64,000 nucleotides of DNA from Oscarella lobularis (GCF_947507565.1 NC_089193.1:1918325-1982324); one strand, 5' to 3'; positions 34,901-46,450 are shown, counted from the stretch's first letter. Made by a program: numbers and translations. The notes: generated by a model not told the origin, from the sequence alone.

Positions 34901-35652
34901 GAAAAAGCGGAACGGGTAACTTGTGCAGAGAGGAGGAACTAGCCAACTAAACTGCTGTTTAGAAATACTTGCATATGGTAACGTGAGCAAGGAATTCTGC
35001 ACAGAAAAACCCTGCACACAACTTCTGCTCGTCGCCGGTAATTTACACGCGGGCTACGGAGTCTACGCGTCATTTCCACCGGGACGCCTCGAAATGAAGG
35101 TGCTCCTTTTCGATGTGGTTTTGCTCTAAACTAAATGCACTTCAGGTCTTCCTAGCCGGCACCACTGTCGACCTAGAAACCTACCAACTTAACACGGGAT
35201 TAACCCCGAACGTCTATCAAGACTTTGAGCCCGGGGAAACGTATTTCAGCGCGCTTATAGGCGAATGCGGCAACGATCTCTACCCTCCTCGCTATGTCAT
35301 CGTCTCCGGAACGAAAAGGGAACTTCCTTCGCCGTCCCCTTCGTCGTCGTCCCCTTCGTCGCCGTCCCCTTCGTCGTCGTCCTCTTCGTCGTCGTCCCCT
35401 TCGTCGCCGTCACCTTCGTCGTCGCCGTCCCCTTCGTCGTCGTCCCCTTCGTCGTCGTCCCCTTCGTCGCCGTCACCTTCGTCGTCGTCGTCCCCTTCGT
35501 CGTCGCCGTCACCTTCGTCGTCGCCGTCACCTTCGTCGTCGTCCCCTTCGTTTCCGCTCACGAGTCCTACCACTCCTACGCCCTCTTTCGCTGTCATTGT
35601 GTTCCCTGGCTACCAGATCGTCGCTCTCATGACCGCTCTTGCACTCATCTAA
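31966..35652 (+). CDS. Gene Y1: large secreted/GPI-type surface protein with two homologous halves, first copy
   Basis: ATG 31966 gives a signal peptide (MTLARGVIRLLTLIMACVW). About 14 short exons follow and the stop is at 35650-35652. The ectodomain is two homologous halves. Each has a beta-rich module starting VRIINVFPSS or VHVINVFPSP with YNETK, reminiscent of DUF4397-type Ig-like folds. Each then has a GDYEFK segment, a module with PEVDLIIMNAV or PKVELIIMNTV, then Y(V/A)(D/E)GKC and (Y)GN(I/V)S segments with paired Cys. The halves end YFSALMGECENDAYPP and YFSALIGECGNDLYPP. NxS/T sequons are frequent. A Ser/Pro stalk of roughly 75 residues (35326-35551) precedes a hydrophobic C-terminus (YQIVALMTALALI), as in GPI-anchor signals. 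Function unknown; adhesion or recognition is inferred from architecture only. Confidence 0.7.
35326..35551 (+). repeat. Ser/Pro-encoding minisatellite in Y1
   Basis: Tandem CCTTCGTCGTCGTCC-like units (15 bp, with 12- and 18-bp variants) encode the Ser/Pro stalk. The equivalent array in Y2 is about one third as long, so the array expands and contracts in whole codons. Confidence 0.85.
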
Positions 35653-35965
35653 CCGTGTCACAGCAAACGCTGCTAAATAATCTTGTTAAGTCTCTATTTG
35701 CCGTGTGGGAATGTACTTCTATGCCGTTCAGACTTTAGGGCACTTTTGGTTAATAAACAAACAAACCACTTTGCCTATTGAAAGTACAGCATATCAGTAG
35801 GGAAGAACCCGCCATTCCCTTATTCTCCGGGGTCATCCGCTTATCCTGTGACCGCTGAACCCGTGAGGTTACCACATCTCGGCCTTTTGCAATGATTGAG
35901 AGGCCTATTTAAGTTGGATGCAAGGAAGAGACAGCAAGAGAAATCGGTCCAAATCCTCAGAAGCT

Positions 35966-36586
35966 ATGAACACGAGTGGCGCTTTTATCCTGCTGGTAGC
36001 CTGCGTACTATCGAAAGGTGTGTATGCAAATGGGAAATTGGAGAGGGCGAGTATGCACTATGCTCTTTTTCGTGTCCAGCTCAAAACGGGAAGAGATGCA
36101 AGACTTGCTTGGACACACTGGCGCAATGCGAGGCGTCAGAAACTAGCGAATCATGCGCAGAAGAAGTGAACGAATGCAAAGTCGTCGTAAAGACGGTGCG
36201 TGGGCAAAAGATAGTTCAAAGAGGATGCACCCCAGTCAATCGACAGCCTTCCGATTGCACCACAAGAAACTGTGCCTGCTACTGCCCAATACAAATTGGC
36301 TCTGTAACGTCATGCGGTGAGACGTGCAGTATAACGTTCCAAAGCTAAACTCTAGTTTTAGATCTTCCTGAGGGAAATCAGTGTGCCGGTAGTCCTCTGC
36401 CAACTACCAGTAATCCAACTACTATCGCTCCTACGACGAGTATGGCCTCTACGACCCCCACGAGTGCCACTATCTCTGCTGAAAGTACGTCTGCGATTAC
36501 CTCTACTCCTACCTCTACTCCCACCCCTACTCCCACCTTTATCGCGACAAGTAAGACTGACTATAGAGGGTACCTTTTATGGCAAG
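35966..36586 (+). CDS. Gene Z1: small secreted Cys-rich protein, 3' end truncated at duplication junction
   Basis: ATG 35966 gives a signal peptide (MNTSGAFILLVACVLSK). A ~62-bp intron (35966+51 to the CCAG before CTCAAAACGG) joins it to a Cys-rich domain: CKTCLDTLAQC, SCAEEVNEC, KTVRGQKIVQRGC, DCTTRNCACYC. The RGC motif and Cys spacing recall Ly6/uPAR three-finger domains. A Ser/Thr-rich tail follows. A one-base difference from Z2 lies inside the intron and does not break the frame. After ...TDYRGYLLWQE the sequence switches to NUP62-derived DNA at about 36586, so the native 3' end is lost; the frame runs on into foreign sequence. Confidence 0.55.
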
Positions 36587-36925
36587 AAGTAGCAGTAGTA
36601 GCACTAGACTGTTCCCAGTTTGAGGCCTCCTTGTGGTGCTGTGCTCGTTTGGAGTTGGATTTGGGAGCCCCGATTCGCGGGGAGGCTTCCGAGAGTGAGG
36701 GAACCGCTGGATGCCGTTGATTTTGGTAGCTGGGACGTTGCGAGAAGAAGTGGTGCCGTTGCAGGCGGTGCAGACAGTTGAGACGCCAGTTGGGATCCCA
36801 AAGGAGCCCCGCTCAAACTGCTTTGCTCGGATTGAGCCTTAGAGACTGCGATGACGATCCTTGAAGAGGATTGGTCGCCATTAGGAATTTCTACGTGCAG
36901 GCTCAACGCGCGCTACAAGATGTAT
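36586..36925 (-). pseudogene. Broken copy of the NUP62 5' end at the tandem-duplication junction
   Basis: The antisense strand matches NUP62 from its ATG (36881) through the GSLTLG/GGLKLG region. An internal deletion removes about 210 bp relative to 28735-28945. About 10 bp are deleted after codon 18, where MSTQ is missing, which shifts the frame to a premature TGA. The copy is therefore not translatable as Nup62. The left edge joins gene Z1 within the shared string AGAAGTA. Confidence 0.85.
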
Positions 36926-37126
36926 CAGATGTCTCCCAGGAGATTCTCTGACACCTGTCCCTGACTTTGTACAGCGCTATCTATCTATCTAAACGGGGGT
37001 TTTTCTAGTAAAGCAGGTGTCTCGTTAAAAATGAGTTTTCACCGTAATACGTGCCACCGTGTCCAAGTCCCCTGACTCGAGTCCCCGCGAAGGCTTATCC
37101 GGGCGCCTTTTTTTGTACCGTAAAAA

Positions 37127-38839
37127 ATGGCCGAGAAAATAGATCTGATCGATGAAGTGATTGGTAGAATGATTGACAACTGCAGCGATCGCTTTATCGC
37201 TCACATCATATGCCAGTTCGGCCGAGCGAGTAGCGGTCTCGAAAATCGACAAATCGTCTGGGAAAATTTTGTTGAATTGCTTCCAAAAGCCATTTCAGGC
37301 AAGCCCCCGAATTTCCAATCTAAGGAACACCGCTCTCAGTTCAGAGAGCTGGGGAAAGCGATGCTAAAAGAGGCGCTTGGAAAGGGGGCGGAGGATATCG
37401 AAAGTAATCCTAACATGCGCCAATCGTGTCGACAAGTTTGCGATGAGTTCGAAAAATCTCCCGTTCCTGAATTCGTCGAAGCGGAAACTAACCAGCCGCC
37501 AGATTCGCCGCCGAGAGCTGCTGACTCAAGCGGTCACAGCTTTGATCATTGGGCGTTCAAATGTTTGTCTGCAATAGCAAACAAGTACTAGAGTAGCTAT
37601 AATAGATACGTGTTGCGCCCGCTAGCTTAATTAATTAATTGAATTCCCTTGATTAGCGACGCTGAGTTGCTGTTACGGTTTTTCGAAGGAGCGCCGCGGC
37701 ATGTCTTTGAAACTGGCAGGGAATTACAGGATACGCTTACCGAAAGTGATCAGGTCAGATAAACCGTGACAAATTATTTCTCGTATAGCTTATAGTAATA
37801 TTGGTAGTATGAAACTGCGTGTGGTGATGATCAACCGGCGCTTGCTGCTGCAAACAGCTCAACTTCCGGTTCAAATAGCGAGATGTCATCAAACTCGGTT
37901 TTCTCTTTTCCTGGTACGTACCGTGAACGTGAAGTTCGGCAGTTTATAAACACTTCATGTAGATTCTCCTCCCATTATGACGACTGAAGAAAGGCGACAG
38001 ATTTTACGTCAACCAATGGGCCCGTCCAGTCAGCCAGGTTTGATTGAGTTCTATTACCTACAAATAATCATGATGCTTTTCAAAGGCCCTCCGACAATTC
38101 GTCATAATTGCGATCAACCACCCTCACATAACATCAATCACCTACTTGCAGATCTCCCAAGATTAATAGCACATCTACTAGGCTGCGCGGAGAAAACCAA
38201 AAAGGCCCTTACGTGTGATTTTGGTAAGCTGCACAAGTTGGGAGACGAGGTGATGAAGTGCTGCTGGAAGACGTCGGTGGTACCCATCATCCTCACGAAA
38301 GCGGTTTATAAAGCTGTTCATTTTCCGAAGACGACGTCAACAGCACAATGCCATATTGTGCCGAACCAAAAGGTTTTACCAGATGAGTGCAGACAATTCA
38401 GAATGATTGTCACAAGAGTTGACGAACTCGTTAAAATGTTGGAGAACATTTGTCTTGAGTCTGACGATATTGAAACCTTTATACGTCTTCTCTATGTTGG
38501 ATTTATGAATAAGCATAGTGAGCCACACTCACCACAAACAATTAGATGAACTAATTGGTGATTTGGTTAGATTCGTCGTCGCTCATACATGAGGCCTATG
38601 CTCATTACTGGGGAAAATTTGAACAAAAAGAAAAGTTCAAGGAACTAAAAGTAATTGTAATTCATCTAGCGTCAGACGTTACCCGCTTTATTGCTAACGT
38701 CGATTCCAGTCAAAAAAGATCTCTTCAACAATATCGACAATCAGAAGATTTTAGGAAACTAGCTAAATTGTGTGTAAAGTACAGGCATGCCACGGAGACG
38801 TACGGCACCCAAGTAACAAGATTACAGCGATCCAATTAA
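37127..38839 (+). CDS. Gene X2: unrecognised helical protein, 5 exons, second copy
   Basis: Exons 37127-37584, 37657-37753, 37808-37913, 37963-38517 and 38571-38839 join in phase to 494 residues, ending in TAA. The protein is helical and mostly charged: IDEVIGRMIDNCSDRFIAH, SQFRELGKAMLKEALG, DFGKLHKLGDEVMKCCWKTS, VPIILTKAVYKAVH, QQYRQSEDFRKLAKLC. Exon 3 is Ser/Asn-rich and probably disordered. There is no signal peptide. The two shared blocks WKTS...PIIL and QQY...DF are the best conserved between X1 and X2 and may be the functional core. I do not recognise the family. Its divergence from X1 contrasts with near-identity of the adjacent Y and Z copies. Confidence 0.65.
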
Positions 38840-39550
38840 CAGAGAACCGACTTAATACTGACTAAGTATCGCAAACGTATAACCAGATTGCATGGCGCCA
38901 GCAGGTAACCTTGCTTTCGTTATTCTATGCATGACGCGTGTTAGTTGAGATCGTACCCGCTCCCAGCGGTTGAATTTTTATAGTCAGACGGCAAAATGAG
39001 TTCTGAAACGATTGCGCGTCGCTTTGGCAGACTGTGGCGGGCGACGTATTTGTTCTTGTACGCACAATGGTTCACTTAGCGCCTGGCCCAATCCACGCCC
39101 AGGCCCCTCCGGGGTAACGAACGTTTAATCAATTATTGTCAGATCAAATCATTGGGAGTTGAAATAGTTTCGGACTCCCTGTTGTTATCTTGACTGGATT
39201 TTGTTGTCGTAACAACAGTGTCGTGGCTTAGGTTCATTAGAACTAATTTGGTGTGAATAATAACAATAATTGAGCACCTCCATGGAGTCGGGATGACTCA
39301 TGTTTCATCTCCTAACTATTTAACAAAATTTCTTCCACTGCACTGCAAGACGAGCTCTTTTCAAATCGCCTCAGTGCGTCACCCCAAGATTCGCCCCTCC
39401 CCTTCTCGTCAACAGTCTATTCACAGTTCACTACCGGATTTGGATCGAGTCATTCGTGCTCGTCCGCGCCGAGCGAGCGAAGCCTAAACGGTCTCTTTGG
39501 CGAACATATTTTTGGCTCTATTTACATCTTCCGGTTGCCGAAAGACAAAA
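38840..39550. other. Spacer and conserved 5' flank of gene Y2
   Basis: From about 39010 to 39550 this is nearly identical to the Y1 upstream region, with small deletions (for example around 39375-39415). It presumably contains the gene Y promoter and 5' UTR. Nothing else is recognised. Confidence 0.5.
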
Positions 39551-42500
39551 ATGATCCTCGCCCGCGACGTCATTCGACTGACCCTCATAATAGCATGCGT
39601 TTGGCGTGTGCAGTCGAGTGCGACGACACAGCGCTTGACCGTTCGCATAATCAACGTTTTTACGAGTTCCGACGGAGTTGCCGCCACGATTTACGACGGC
39701 AACGGCGCGCCACTTATCAACGTATCGTACAACGAAACAAAAGTCGTAACCCTCCCACCCAACTCGTCGATTCAAGTCGCTCGAGGAAACGGTAAGAAGA
39801 GGCTGCTGCTAGCATAGAAGATGTGTCGTATACGCAATCGCGTTGCGGGACCCCAGACTCGAGTCTCCTTCTATACAGTACGTAATATGTAGAACGTGTC
39901 AATGTGACGCGGCGCCTCGAGTCGGAAGCCGCCCTAGTCGTCAGCCAAAGTGATCAAGGCGACATGCAAGCCGACCTCATTCAAATGAACGATCGTCTGT
40001 CTGATGCTTCTCAATCGGGCCACGTCCAGCTGGCATTTTTTGATGCCAGTATCAAATACAGTTTGGGTGAGTGAGTACAGATAGGAAATAGGAAATAGTC
40101 CGTCCTCTATACTCCTTCTAGATTGTTCTGCTGTGAACGTTCGAACCCACGAACTGTTTCAGTTGAGCAAAGGGGTCAAAACAGACAATTACGCCCTAAC
40201 ACTAGTGCCCATAGGTGACTATGAATTCAAGGTAAACAAGTTCTGAATACGTGTCGCGTGCATAAACTGTTGCACGCACGCCGCAGGTTTTTTCCAACAA
40301 AAAGATCAACCACGTCGACGACTTTAAAAATTCTATGTCCAGCACGAACACAGTTTGGGGCAATTTTCCGGTTACGAGTAAGTTTCACTTGGTTATCGTC
40401 CATGGCAATGGAAAGATTCCAAGCGAGTTCCCTGCTCGCATGGAAATCGTTCCCCCACCCGATCCCCCTATTGGTCAACAACGCGGGCCGGAAGTGGATT
40501 TAATTATTATGAACGCCGTTAAAAGAAACGGTCGACTCCGAGTCAAAAAATATGCAAAACCGCTTCGCTACGGGGAATGGGTCGTCGTGCGTACGTACAT
40601 CGAAAAGGGGCACACTATGACGGTATCTCATACGAAATTCGGAGGTAGAAACGCTACGAGGACTTAACCCGTTGAGAATACGTTCTATCTAGATCGTCAA
40701 GTGACAGTTAAGGGCGACGTTCCGTACGTCGACGGCAAATGTTATCTTCTTGCCGAAGTCGCTAATCGAAAGAGTCATTACTTATTCGATTGCTGGCAAA
40801 ACCGGAATATCCAAATATCTAACACTACGTCTTGGCTTAAGATAGTGAATTCGCTGACAAAGTGCAGTAGAATGAGTAAAAATGCTCTCTACATATACCG
40901 AATTCCGCTTAATTAATTAATCAATGTACTAGATGTGATTGGATACGGAAACATAAGCAGTAAGATTTGCAAAACAAACTGCGAACAACTTCTGCTTCTT
41001 TCCGGAGATCTGGCGGAAGGCTACGCCGCTACAGCGGCATTTCCATCCGGACTACTCCAAGTGAAGGTGCGCTCCCCATAAAAAGACCTCCTAAACTTCC
41101 TACTAACTAAACTACACGCAGTCCTATCCATACGACAATTCAATTGCAGACGACGTCGAATTTCTTCGCAGAAATGGAACAACGCCAGAAGTTTATTATC
41201 CCTTTCAACCGCGCCAAACGTATTTCAGTGCGCTTATGGGCGAGTGCGAGAACGATGCTTATCCCCCTCAGTTCGTCATCGCTGCAGCTTTGGAGCCCCG
41301 TCTTGCGCCTACCGTTACCGCTACCGTGCACGTCATTAACGTCTTCCCGAGTCCTAACAATGCGAAGGTCTACTACAACGGCAATCTGCTTCTTAGCATC
41401 AAGTACAACGAGACAAAACGTGTGTTAATTGAGGTCAATTCGTCATTGGAGGTTACACAAGGGAACGGTAAGGTAGCGGATGTGCGAGTGTCTTTGAGTA
41501 ATTAATTAAAAATTAGAGAGAGTCAATGTGGCCGGACGTGTCGAGTCTAAAGGCGCTTTGGTAATTAGCCAAAGTTCCCAGGGCCGTTTACAAGTCGATC
41601 TAATTCAACGGAGCGATAGTCAGTCCAGTAAGGATCAAGTAGAAATGATATTCTACAATGCTAGCATTGGCTACAGTTTGGGTATCGTATTTTTTACAGT
41701 CACGCAATGCGCTGACTATAAATCTCTCTAGATTGCTTCGCTGTGAATAGTCGTTTGCAAAAAATGTTTCAGTTGGGGAAAGGGGTTACACAGGGCAAAT
41801 ATAACCGAACGCTATTACCACCAGGTGACTACGAATTCAAGGTAACTCTACGGTGCGAATCTAGGCGGAGGCCTCATACGTTTTTCGCAGATTTTCCCCA
41901 GTAATAAAGTCCGTCACATTGACAACTACAAAAATTTCTTGCCAAGTACTAAGCCAATGACTGGTAATTTTCTGTTAGCGAGCAAGTGGAATCTTTTCGT
42001 TGTCTACGGCAACGGAAAATTACCGAACGAGTATCCGGCTCGTATGACAATCGCCCCTCAACCAAATCCGTCCACTACCCCCCACTTCGCTCCCAAAGTG
42101 GAGCTCATAATAATGAACACAGTCAGAAGCAGCGGTCAATTTAGAGTCAAAAACTACACAATGAACTCACTTCGCTACGGACGATGGATCATCTTGCACG
42201 AATACATTGAAAAGGGGCAGACACTCATCGCAAATCATACTGATTTTGGAGGTGCAGTCGACTTCCATTTGATATAGACTATTTAAAACATGCTCTAGAA
42301 AAGTCGGTCAAGGTGACGGGAAACGTTCCGTACGCGGAGGGAAAATGTGTTCTTCTGGCTGACTTGGTGAACAAAAAAGTTCAATACACTTTCAACTGCT
42401 GGAAAAACAGCAATATCAGCGTATCGAGTAGCACGTCTTGGCTATTCTCAATCAGTGCACTTGAAGAATGCAAAAACGGAACGGGTAACTTGTGCAGAGA

Positions 42501-43074
42501 GGAGAAACTAGCCAACTAAACTGCTGTTTAGAAATACTTGCATATGGAAACGTGAGCAAGGAATTCTGCACAAAAAAGTCCTGCACACAACTTCTGCTCG
42601 TCGCCGATAATTTACACGCGGGCTACGGAGTCCACGCGTCATTTCCACCAGGACGCCTCGAAATGAAGGTGCTCCTTTTCGATGTGGTTTTGCTCTAAAC
42701 TAAATGCACTTCAGGTCTTCCTAGCCGGCACCACTGTCGACCTAGAAACCTACCAACTTAACACGGGATTAACCCCGAACGTCTATCAAGACTTTGAGCC
42801 CGGGGAAACGTATTTCAGCGCGCTTATAGGCGAATGCGGCAACGATCTCTACCCTCCTCGCTATGTCATCGTCTCCGGAACGAAAAGGGAACTTCTTTCG
42901 CCGTCCCCTTCGTCGTCGTCCCCTTCGTCGCCGTCCCCTTCGTCGTCGCCCCCTTCGTCGTCGTCTCCTTCGTTTCCGCTCACGAGTCCTACCACTCCTA
43001 CGCCCTCTTTCGCTTTCATTGTGTTCCCTAGCTATCAGATCGTCGCTCTAATGACCGCTCTTGCACTCATCTAA
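39551..43074 (+). CDS. Gene Y2: large secreted/GPI-type surface protein, second copy
   Basis: Nearly identical to Y1 exon by exon. It starts MILARDVIRLTLIIACVW at 39551 and ends YQIVALMTALALI with the stop at 43072-43074. It has the same two-half ectodomain. Scattered amino-acid differences include GNFPVTSKFHLVIVHG, APTVTATVHVINVF (two extra residues) and LFSISALEEC. The Ser/Pro stalk is about 27 residues (42895-42974) against roughly 75 in Y1. The small number of substitutions indicates recent duplication or gene conversion. The role is unknown; a glycosylated, membrane-anchored ectodomain is inferred. Confidence 0.7.
42895..42974 (+). repeat. Ser/Pro-encoding minisatellite in Y2 (short allele of the array)
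   Basis: About five 15-bp CCTTCGTCGTCGTCC-like units, in frame, compared with about fifteen in Y1. Flanking sequence on both sides is the same in the two genes. Confidence 0.85.
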
Positions 43075-43377
43075 CCGTGTCACAGCAAACGCTGCTAAAT
43101 AAATTTGCCGTGTGGGAATGTACTTCTATGCCGTTCAGACTTTAGGACACTTTTTGGTTAATAAACAAACAAACAAACCACTTTGCCTATCTATTGAAAG
43201 TACAGTAGGGAAAACCCTAACCCTCCTCTTATTCTCTCCGGGGTCATCCGTTTATCTTGTGACCGTTGAACTCGTGAGGGTTACCACATCTCGGCCTTTT
43301 GCAATGATTGAGAGGCCTATTTAAGTTGGATGCAAGGAAGAGACAGCAAGAGAAATCGGTCCAAATCCTCAGAAGCT

Positions 43378-44045
43378 ATGAACACGAGTGGCGCTTTTAT
43401 CCTGCTGGTAGCCTGCGTACTATCGAAAGGTGTGTATGCAAATGGGAAATTGGAGAGGGCGAGTATGCACTATGCTCTTTTTCCGTGTCCAGCTCAAAAC
43501 GGGAAGAGATGCAAGACTTGCTTGGACACACTGGCGCAATGCGAGGCGTCAGAAACCAGCGAATCATGCGCAGAAGAAGTGAACGAATGCAAAGTCGTCG
43601 TAAAGACGGTGCGTGGGCAAAAGACAGTTCAAAGAGGATGCGCCCCAGTCAATCGACAGCCTTCCGATTGCACCACAAGAAACTGTGCCTGCTACTGCCC
43701 AATACAAATTGGCTCTGTAACGTCATGCGGTGCGGACAGACGTGCAGTATAACGTTCCAAAGCTAAACTCTAGTTTTAGATCTTCCTGAGGGAAAGCAGT
43801 GTGCCGGTAGTCCTCTGCCAACTACCAGTAATCCAACTACTATCGCTCCTACGACGAGTATGGCCTCTGTGACCCCTACGAGTGCCACTATCTCTGCTGA
43901 AAGTACGTCTGCGATTACCTCTACTCCCACCTCTACTCCCACCTCTACTCCCACCTTTATCGCGACAAGTAGGACTGACTATAGAGGGTACCTTTTATGG
44001 CAAGAAGTAACGACTTGTGCTTTCGCTCAGGTGGCTCTCATATGA
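43378..44045 (+). CDS. Gene Z2: small secreted Cys-rich (Ly6/uPAR-like?) protein, complete copy
   Basis: ATG 43378 gives the signal peptide MNTSGAFILLVACVLSK. A ~63-bp intron splices into the Cys-rich domain (CKTCLDTLAQC, CKVVVKTVRGQKTVQRGC, NCACYCP). A second intron begins at the GTGCGG after TSCG and ends at TTTTAG before ATCTTCCTGAG. The last part is Ser/Thr/Pro-rich (TSTPTSTPT) and ends at TGA 44043-44045, either read through or after another splice near 44030. Ten or more Cys and the RGC motif suggest a three-finger fold, but the pairing is not certain. Head-to-tail spacing with Y2 (about 300 bp) is the same as Z1 with Y1. Confidence 0.55.
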
Positions 44046-44323
44046 CAACTCCTTTGACTGTCAGTATTCTGATTGTTCTTTCGCGTTTGGCACTATGACA
44101 CTGAAGAGAAAACTTATCTATAAGAGTTATGCATGGACGTGTAGACGTACTTTTCTAGAACATTTCCGTAATACAGACGTCGTTAAAAGAAAAGGAATCC
44201 GAGTTTGCCGCGATGCACACGTGCTTGGGGACAAAATATTTAAAATTCAAAGGACAGTTAACTGCATGCGTCCGATCCTACCTACTACTAGATAGGCTTT
44301 AAAACTCAAAATAAATTATTTAC
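44046..44323. other. Convergent intergenic spacer
   Basis: About 280 bp between the ends of gene Z2 (+) and the ZC3H gene (-). Two 3' UTRs are expected here. Nothing else is recognised. Confidence 0.4.
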
Positions 44324-46418
44324 CTAACCAAACGGCGAAGCAGTTGGATCAATATTTCTAAACATGTCAGCCAACGTGGGCCCCCTCGCCGTCATCGTCG
44401 TCTTTTCGTCCTCCCTCTTCAACGAAGGCGGCATATCCATTTTTATACCCAATACAGACGGTCCCAAGGGCTCTCCCCCGCCCTCCTCCTCCACGACAGC
44501 CGAAGTCGATCTCTTACCTCTAAGCCGAGGATCTCTCGACGCTTCGACCGTCGACTGCGTCAAGGGACCACCTCCGCGCGACGAAAAATCCTCAACGGAA
44601 TTTCGCGCGTCGTCAAGGGGACCCTGAAGGGGAACGCGTTGGGGAAAGGGACCGGAAAAGGATAGAAATGATTCGTCGCGCGGATTCGGAGCCGGCGGCG
44701 GTGGGAGTTCCATCTTGCCTCGTTGATTTATCAATAAGTGTGCAGGGGGTTCATAATGCGTGTCTTCAGGGGGGGCCCGTCTTGCGTCCACCCAGCGCGG
44801 TGGAATTGGTTCGATTTCTTGCTCAGGTGGCGACCAACGCGACTTTCGAAGTCGTGCTGCGCCGCCGCCGACGCCGCTCTCTTGCGGATCCGGCGGCATA
44901 GCGTGAAACGACGGGGGTAGAGGCGGCGGAAAATGTCTTACTTCAAAATCGTCGAAACGTCGCGGCGGCGGCGGCGGTTCAGGCGGCAAAAGTTCTCGTT
45001 GGATTAGATGAAGATGAGCTGGGGCGGAAGAATGCGGCGGCAACGGCGGCGGACTAAAATGTCTCCGTGGCTCAGGACGCATATCATGAAGATGTGGATG
45101 AGGAAAACGGTGATGATGAGGAAGAGGCGGCGGTAGAGGCGGCGGCGGCATTCGCGGCGGACTATATGCATCTCGTATCGGAATCATGACTGGCGGACTG
45201 ATATCCCGATGACGAGGATGATGATGATGATACGGAGGTCCTTCGTCAAATCCGGAGGGAGGCGGATGATCGAAAAATTCGCCGCCCCCGCCATGAGGCG
45301 GTAAATTAAAGGGTCGTGGCGGCGGCGGAAGCGGAAGGGGAGGACGCATGAATATTGTTTCGTCTTGTAGGTGGTGTGGCGGTGGAGGCGGAGGTGGAGG
45401 CGACTCGCCCGGCGGCGGCGGCGGCGGGGGCAACGGCAACGGTTCATTATAAACGCGATAATTGTCTTCCAATCGAGGCTGTTTAGGCATTGGAGGCGGT
45501 TCCAGATCATAGGGAAGTCGCTTGGGGATCGTTGGATGTGGCGGCGGAGGCGGAAGTTCTTTCGGCTCTGATATCCAATCGTTGGGGTGCTCGCCTATTT
45601 CCCATGATTGCTCTTGTTCCGGTTGGTATCCGTATTCCGATTGAGGTTCGTCGTCTTCCGCTTTTTCTTCGTCTTCTTTGGTGCCGTCCGCGGCGGCGGA
45701 GGCGGGAAGTCGCGAGCCGGCTAGCGGCGATTGAAGGTGCGCGGGAACGTCGTTGGAGGGATAGGGTAGAAGAACTTTCTTTCTGCGACCGATTACGAGT
45801 TGATTGACGACGCTGGGATGCGGCCTTCCGAGAACGGGGTTTTCATCGTCGTTTCTTCCGCTTCCGCTGTTGTAAATCTTCGGCAGTGCCGGTGGTGCCG
45901 TAGGGGGTGGAATCGCGGATGTTTCCTGCTTGTTCTCGTCGCGATTCGAGGAGAGAGACTATGGATAAATCGAGGAGGTAGGTATATACATGTGTGCTTA
46001 ACTATTGGATACCTTCTTTAGAAGCTCTTCCGTTTCTGGAGTCAAAGGATCGTGCGAAAAGCGACAGTTATCGCCGCTATGACACGAACTCTGCGTATGA
46101 AAGAACTTGCAGGGAAAATCCCGTACAAGAAGAAAGAGTCAAGGAAAAAATAATTTAAACCCTACCACCCTTATATAATTAATTCCTCATAGAGAGAAGG
46201 ATATCATGCATATAGAGACAATCGTTGCCTCGACTGCAGACGCCCGACGAATAAAACTTACAAACGTCGCGTTTTTTCGACCTCTCCCCGGCATGACGAA
46301 ACTCGCACGCGTCACCCTTGTGGAAAAAAATCGAGCCACGCCCACTCACTAAAAAATGTGCACACCTTCTTACATTGGCCCATAGACCAATATCTGCATG
46401 GAGGACGTTGTTGTTGGG

Positions 46419-46450
<32 letters not shown>

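Noticed and set aside
35896..36348. Apparent one-base frameshift between Z1 and Z2 after the signal peptide
   Set aside because: The differing base lies in a ~62-bp GT-AG intron (GTGTGT...GTCCAG). After splicing, both copies read the same Cys-rich domain in frame.
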